From: Pirellulaceae bacterium
GTDB lineage: Bacteria > Planctomycetota > Planctomycetia > Pirellulales > Pirellulaceae
Reading direction: 5' to 3'
DNA length: 10,903 nt
NCBI GenBank assembly: GCA_030744095.1
Contig: JASLRF010000017.1
Location: forward strand, 1 to 10,903
Shown here one piece after another: positions 7,499 to 10,903 of the stretch. The translations under genes and the position numbers were made by a program. The notes beneath the pieces were generated by a model. The model made no database searches, was not told where the DNA came from, and worked only from the letters and a program-made list of their open reading frames with translations. Positions within the stretch are counted from its first letter, which is position 1, and every line of letters starts with the position of its first letter.

Positions 7499-9214
7499 CT
7501 ATTTGGACTTGATGTCTGAATCCCAAGAATCTGAATCCAACTCAAGCTCACCACGTTGGTACTTGCCCCAATATTCGTCCAGTGCTCGCTTGACGCGGCC
7601 GCTCAACAGTGCCACACCCAGAATATTGGGCAATGCCATGCCCAATATCAACAGGTCGCTAAAATCCAAAATGTTTCCTGTCGTCACGATGGAGCCGATC
7701 ACCGTGAAGATCAAGAACAAGACCTTGTAGGCGAGTGAAGACCTGGGGCCGAACAGCCTGGTCCAAGAGCGTTCGCCGTAATATGACCACGAAATCAGCG
7801 TGGAATACGCAAACAGAATCACTGCCATGTACAAGATGTACTTAAACCAGGCCACGCCATGTTCGCCGCTGACGGCCGCCGTGGTTAGGGCGGCACCAGA
7901 CTTGTTCGCCCCTGAGACCAAGTCAGCATATTCGGGGTAAAGCTCGGCGTCGTAAACGCCCGTAATGATGATCACTAGGGCAGTCATGGTGCAAACGACA
8001 ACTGTGTCAATAAACGGTTCCAGCAATGCGACAATGCCTTCGCTGACAGGCTCATCCGTCTTGGCTGCCGAATGCGCGATCGCCGCCGAACCGATCCCGG
8101 CTTCGTTGGAAAAGACCGCACGCTGAATTCCAATGACCATGACACCAATCGCGCCGCCAAGTCCAGCCTGCAGATTGAACGCGCCTGAAAAGATTGAGCC
8201 GATGGCATCCGGTATGGCACTCGCATTGACCCCCAAGATGTAGATGCACATCATGACGTATGCCAAACACATGGCGGGGACAATTTTCGACGCAACGGCG
8301 CCGATCGACTTGATGCCCCCAATGATCACAACGCCTGCCAGCATGGCCATCAAAAGGCCATAGATCCACGGGTACTGGTCAAGCAGTGGGACGTCCTGGC
8401 GAATCGCGTCCAACGATTGTCCGACTTGAAAAGCATTGCCGCCACCAAACGAAGCGCCAACGCACAGTATTGCGAACACAAATGCCAGCAGCTGACCGAC
8501 CGGTTTGAGCCCCATGTCAGCCAGTCCGTCGCGCAGATAGTGCATTGGCCCGCCAGAGACCGTGCCGTCAGGTGCGACCTTGCGGTACATCTGCCCAAGT
8601 GTGCATTCCGCAAATTTGCTGGACATTCCCAACAGGCCAACCAAGATCATCCAAAACGTCGCCCCCGGTCCGCCTGTGCCGACAGCAATCGCCACGCCGG
8701 CGATATTGCCTAGCCCGACCGTCGCAGAAAGCGCGGAGGCTAAGGCTTGAAAATGCGAAACTTCACCCGAATCGTTCGGATCATCGTAGTCACCCTTGGT
8801 TAGCCGGATTGCGTGCCAGAATCCGCGGAGGTTGATGAACCCCATCCGCAGCGTGAAAAAAATTGCCCCTGCCATGAGCCAAAGCACAACAAACGGTATC
8901 CTAACTTTCAAGTATTTTTCGGACCAGAAATCAAAAAACAGAACTTTGAACATCGGTTGGACCAGCCAGTCACCGAAGAATTCATCGATTTGCTGCATCC
9001 AAGTTTGCGAGGTGGCTGCCTCTTGCGTTTGGATCGGTGCTGCATTTTCCCCATCATCCGCCGGCCCCATGCCCTGTTGTGGCTCGACGGGCATTGATCG
9101 GTCCTGCGCCAGGCTTGGCGCGGAAACACAGACAAACACCATGATCAATGCGAGCAATTGCATCAGGTGGTGAAGTCGTCCTGGTGAAAAACTCGCAGTT
9201 CGGTGCAACGTCAT
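7499..9214 (-). CDS. sodium:alanine/glycine symporter, AGCS family
   Basis: A 571-residue inner-membrane carrier that imports small neutral amino acids (alanine or glycine in known members) with sodium. Family blocks: LSATVGLGNIAGVAIAVGTG (162-181), the signature GGPGATFWMILVGLLGMSSK (181-200) with FAECTLGQMYR (201-211), GTVSGGPMHYLRDGL (217-231), CVGASFGGGNAFQ (251-263), QRAVFSNEAGIGSAAIAHSA (364-383) and ISWSYYGERSW (474-484). About eleven hydrophobic spans are visible. ATG 9214 is chosen because AAGGGAG sits five bases before it; upstream in-frame ATG 9268 has no site. An unusual N-terminal extension precedes the core: a second hydrophobic, signal-like segment (18-36, ending SLAQ) and a polar Q/E/P-rich linker (38-75). 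The C-terminus ends in an acidic tail (ELELDSDSWDSD). It is transcribed divergently from the SufR-like gene; the exact substrate cannot be read from sequence. Confidence 0.94.
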   Translation of the reverse strand: MTLHRTASFSPGRLHHLMQLLALIMVFVCVSAPSLAQDRSMPVEPQQGMGPADDGENAAPIQTQEAATSQTWMQQIDEFFGDWLVQPMFKVLFFDFWSEKYLKVRIPFVVLWLMAGAIFFTLRMGFINLRGFWHAIRLTKGDYDDPNDSGEVSHFQALASALSATVGLGNIAGVAIAVGTGGPGATFWMILVGLLGMSSKFAECTLGQMYRKVAPDGTVSGGPMHYLRDGLADMGLKPVGQLLAFVFAILCVGASFGGGNAFQVGQSLDAIRQDVPLLDQYPWIYGLLMAMLAGVVIIGGIKSIGAVASKIVPAMCLAYVMMCIYILGVNASAIPDAIGSIFSGAFNLQAGLGGAIGVMVIGIQRAVFSNEAGIGSAAIAHSAAKTDEPVSEGIVALLEPFIDTVVVCTMTALVIIITGVYDAELYPEYADLVSGANKSGAALTTAAVSGEHGVAWFKYILYMAVILFAYSTLISWSYYGERSWTRLFGPRSSLAYKVLFLIFTVIGSIVTTGNILDFSDLLILGMALPNILGVALLSGRVKRALDEYWGKYQRGELELDSDSWDSDIKSK

Positions 9215-9219
9215 GAAAA

Positions 9220-9226
9220 CTCCCTT
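9220..9226 (-). promoter_or_regulatory. ribosome binding site of the symporter
   Basis: On the minus strand this reads AAGGGAG, five bases (TTTTC) before ATG at 9214. It settles the start against the longer in-frame ATG at 9268, which has no such site. Confidence 0.75.
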
Positions 9227-9295
9227 GCCAGCTTGCGCGTGTCTTCTGGACACGTTCTTCAAGCTCAAATGAGCCTGCGGACAAATCGTAAATCG

Positions 9296-9308
9296 TCAGA
9301 TCTTCTGA
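9296..9308. repeat. short dyad near the predicted symporter transcription start
   Basis: TCAGA (9296-9300) and TCTGA (9304-9308) form an inverted repeat with a three-base centre, just downstream of the predicted minus-strand start point (about 9310). It could be an operator half-site pair or chance, since five-base arms are weak evidence. Confidence 0.3.
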
Positions 9309-9316
9309 ATGGGCAA

Positions 9317-9345
9317 CTTCTATCCAATAACTCTCTTGATGTCAA
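9317..9345 (-). promoter_or_regulatory. predicted sigma-70 promoter of the symporter
   Basis: On the minus strand a perfect TTGACA (9345-9340) is followed after exactly 17 bases by TAGAAG (9322-9317), four of six matches to TATAAT. RNA would start near 9310, giving a leader of about 95 bases. The -35 lies inside an inverted repeat, CTTGA-TG-TCAAG (9335-9346), that a regulator could occupy. Confidence 0.55.
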
Positions 9346-9347
9346 GG

Positions 9348-9359
9348 CTTTACGTAAAG
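9348..9359. repeat. 12-base perfect palindrome between divergent promoters
   Basis: CTTTACGTAAAG reads the same on both strands. It abuts the symporter -35 and lies 24 bases from the -35 of the opposite promoter, a good position for an operator acting on both. The binding protein is unknown; the adjacent SufR-like regulator is the obvious candidate by position, although this is not the CAAC-N6-GTTG form I recall for cyanobacterial SufR. Confidence 0.45.
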
Positions 9360-9382
9360 AGTCGTTTTTTTGAAACATATAG

Positions 9383-9411
9383 TTGTCAAAAATGCTTTTA
9401 ATGGGTATAAA
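9383..9411 (+). promoter_or_regulatory. predicted sigma-70 promoter of the SufR-like regulator
   Basis: TTGTCA (9383-9388) and TATAAA (9406-9411), each five of six matches to consensus, stand exactly 17 bases apart in AT-rich DNA. RNA would start near 9418, leaving a leader of about 170 bases before ATG 9587. It points away from the symporter promoter; the two -35 boxes are 37 bases apart, so one bound protein could affect both. Confidence 0.6.
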
Positions 9412-9491
9412 TTGAAGAGCCGCAGTGAATTGCAGAAGAATGAAAGACCGGTTGCTCTGTCAGACCACTAGAATGCGTGCCGATTCACTTT

Positions 9492-9508
9492 AACGGCTTT
9501 ACGCCGTT
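9492..9508. repeat. inverted repeat in the regulator leader
   Basis: AACGGC (9492-9497) and GCCGTT (9503-9508) are perfect arms around TTTAC. In RNA this is a six-pair hairpin about 75 bases into the leader; in DNA it could be an operator for autoregulation. No T-run follows, so it is not a terminator. The rest of the 9215-9586 gap holds the paired promoters and dyads listed separately and no supported gene. Confidence 0.4.
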
Positions 9509-9586
9509 CGGACTCGTGAAACAGTGCGCCGCGGACACCTCACACCGGTGCGACATGCACTAGCCCACCCTAAGTTGATCCCAGCC

Positions 9587-10261
9587 ATGCAAGCGGAAAT
9601 CATCCCCTCTGATATTGCGATCCTGGATATCTTGCGAAAACGTGACGCGGCAAGCGTTGCGGAATTGGCCACATGGATGCAGGTGACGTCAACGGCGGTC
9701 CGACAGCGGCTAACGCGTTTGATGGCACAAGGCTACATCGATCGCATTACGGTTCGAGCGGGTCGCGGGCGGCCAAGCCATCACTACGTCCTCACCAAGC
9801 AGGGGCGTCGCAAGACCGGCTCGAATTTTGCCGATTTGGCTATGGCGCTTTGGCAGGAGGTCCGCGAAATCGCAGACGTGGAGATTCGACGTGGATTATC
9901 GCAGCGCATCGCGAGACGACTTGCCCGAGAGTATGCGCCGCACATACACGGCGAGACCCTTGAAGAGAAGGCTGGATCCTTGGCCGAGTTGTTTTCCACA
10001 CGGCAAATTCCGTTCGAAGTCGACGCCACCGGCGATTTTCCGATTCTGACGGCTTTGGCCTGCCCTTACCCGGATCTCGCCGAAGAGGACCGCACGATCT
10101 GTTCGATGGAACGCGTGCTGTTTTCCGAGCTATTGGGTGAAACCGTGCAGCTGGACAAATGCCGGCTCGACGGCGAGCAGTGCTGTACGTTCAATCCCCA
10201 CGACGACAGATTGGACAGCGAATCGCCAAACGAAACCGCTCGGCTGGAGGGGACTAGCTGA
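9587..10261 (+). CDS. SufR-like winged-helix regulator with cysteine cluster
   Basis: A 224-residue regulator from ATG 9587; GTG 9524 would add 21 residues that look unlike a protein start, though neither codon has a clear ribosome site. Residues about 8-70 form a DeoR/ArsR-like winged helix: ILDILRKRDAASVAELA (12-28), recognition helix TSTAVRQRLTRLMAQGYI (34-51), and a wing with RAGRGRPSHHYVLTKQGR (57-74). The middle is helical. The C-terminus carries Cys159-x12-Cys172-x19-Cys192-x6-Cys199-Cys200 (CPY...ICSMER...KCRLDGEQCC). The Cx12C spacing and the GRPxxxYxLT wing are typical of SufR, the [4Fe-4S]-binding repressor of Fe-S assembly genes; later cysteine spacings differ from the cyanobacterial form as I recall it. 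Iron-sulfur or redox sensing is therefore inferred. No suf genes are in view: it is divergent from the symporter and 86 bases upstream of nuoB on the same strand. Confidence 0.88.
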   Translation: MQAEIIPSDIAILDILRKRDAASVAELATWMQVTSTAVRQRLTRLMAQGYIDRITVRAGRGRPSHHYVLTKQGRRKTGSNFADLAMALWQEVREIADVEIRRGLSQRIARRLAREYAPHIHGETLEEKAGSLAELFSTRQIPFEVDATGDFPILTALACPYPDLAEEDRTICSMERVLFSELLGETVQLDKCRLDGEQCCTFNPHDDRLDSESPNETARLEGTS

Positions 10262-10270
10262 AATCAACCA

Positions 10271-10316
10271 GTTTGCGTAGGTTTTGTACTTGCTGAACTG
10301 TCAAAAACGTTTGCGT
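10271..10316 (+). repeat. GTTTGCGT direct repeat in the nuoB leader
   Basis: GTTTGCGT occurs at 10271-10278 and again at 10309-10316, 38 bases apart, in the 86-base gap between the regulator and nuoB. The second copy overlaps an eight-base palindrome, AAACGTTT (10305-10312). No convincing -35/-10 pair is visible, so nuoB may be read through from the regulator. A binding-site role is speculative. Confidence 0.3.
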
Positions 10317-10336
10317 CACTTGGAATAACAAACAGC

Positions 10337-10342
10337 AGGGAA
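10337..10342 (+). promoter_or_regulatory. ribosome binding site of nuoB
   Basis: AGGGAA lies five bases before ATG 10348, an ordinary spacing, and fixes the start at the family's expected N-terminus. Confidence 0.6.
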
Positions 10343-10347
10343 CCGCT

Positions 10348-10903
10348 ATGACACAGCCCTGGATTGAAGGCCGTTTCGAGGAAAACGTCATCACGACCAC
10401 GGTCGAGCAGGCCGTAAACTGGGCGAGACAGTCCAGTGTCTGGCCAATGACGTTTGGCTTGGCCTGTTGTGCAATTGAAATGATGGCTACGGGAGCCAGT
10501 CGTTACGACATCGATCGCTTCGGAGCTGGTGCTTTTCGTGCCACGCCGCGGCAGGCCGATCTCATGATTGTCGCCGGCACGGTGACCTACAAAATGGCCA
10601 GCCGCGTCCGACGATTGTACAACCTGATGCCCGATCCTAAGTTTGTCATTGCCATGGGTGCCTGCACCGTAGGTGGCGGGCCGTATTTCAAATGGGGCTA
10701 CCATGTGGTCAAGGGCGTCGATCTGGTCGTTCCCGTGGACGTCTACGTGCCAGGATGCCCGCCGAGACCCGAGTCGCTGTTGGAAGGCCTGATGCGGATC
10801 CAAGATAAGATCAAAGGTCACAAGATTGCCAAGCGATCCGCGGCAGCCGGCACTGGACACCTCTTCCGGCAGGGGATCAAGGTGGACGACGAGCTGCCGG
10901 TGC
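10348..10903 (+). CDS. nuoB: NADH-quinone oxidoreductase subunit B (3' end beyond window)
   Basis: The first 185 residues of NuoB (PSST), the peripheral-arm subunit of complex I that holds iron-sulfur cluster N2 and hands electrons to quinone at the cytoplasmic face of the membrane. The frame stays open to the window edge. All four N2 ligands are present: the tandem Cys40-Cys41 in [19 protein letters not shown] (37-55), Cys106 in [11 protein letters not shown] (103-113), and Cys137 in VPGCPPRPE (134-142). Other family blocks: [17 protein letters not shown] (68-84) and [18 protein letters not shown] (118-135). The conserved core is complete by about residue 155; what follows ([18 protein letters not shown]) is a variable tail. 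Usually nuoA directly precedes nuoB, but here a SufR-like regulator does; no nuoA-like hydrophobic frame exists in the 86-base gap. nuoC/D may follow outside the window. Confidence 0.95.
   Translation, partial: MTQPWIEGRFEENVITTTVEQAVNWARQSSVWPMTFGLACCAIEMMATGASRYDIDRFGAGAFRATPRQADLMIVAGTVTYKMASRVRRLYNLMPDPKFVIAMGACTVGGGPYFKWGYHVVKGVDLVVPVDVYVPGCPPRPESLLEGLMRIQDKIKGHKIAKRSAAAGTGHLFRQGIKVDDELPV

Noticed and set aside
10264..10860. 198-codon minus-strand frame opposite nuoB
   Set aside because: It lies entirely antisense to the clear NuoB frame with its four conserved cysteines and has no recognisable motif of its own.

Overview
The window looks like chromosomal DNA of a planctomycete, probably Pirellulales/Rhodopirellula-like. 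This is inferred from three things: the pairing of DUF1800 and DUF1501 proteins behind a large secreted protein of unknown function, an efflux-protein-like secreted protein of a type I associate with planctomycetes, and a palindromic 'GTAGGA...TCCTAC' intergenic repeat of the sort seen in these genomes. No transposase, phage gene, CRISPR array, tRNA or rRNA was found. The genes look vertically maintained and mostly housekeeping.

Layout, left to right. A possible C-terminal gene end lies at 1-102. A tight plus-strand three-gene unit follows (277-4684): a secreted 590-residue protein of unknown function, a DUF1800 protein whose ATG overlaps the preceding stop (ATGA), and a DUF1501 protein with a twin-arginine signal. 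After a 250-base gap comes a secreted helical protein with a TolC-like hairpin motif (4935-6083). An intergenic hairpin repeat at 6202-6261 separates it from a tRNA-dihydrouridine synthase (6323-7366). The only clear minus-strand gene is an AGCS-family sodium:amino-acid symporter (7499-9214), which converges on the dihydrouridine synthase gene.

Between the symporter and a SufR-like regulator with a winged helix and a cysteine cluster (9587-10261) lies an AT-rich divergent control region of about 370 bases. It holds back-to-back promoter candidates and several short dyads. The regulator is followed 86 bases later by nuoB, the complex I subunit that carries iron-sulfur cluster N2, which runs off the window end.

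Functional reading. The first block is an envelope/secretion module of unknown purpose. The last block places a probable iron-sulfur-sensing repressor directly upstream of an iron-sulfur respiratory gene and divergent from a sodium-coupled transporter, which is the most testable regulatory idea here. I do not see convincing evidence for a wholly new system. The most noteworthy items are the regulator/nuoB arrangement, the uncharacterised secreted protein linked to DUF1800/DUF1501, and the nested palindromic repeat.
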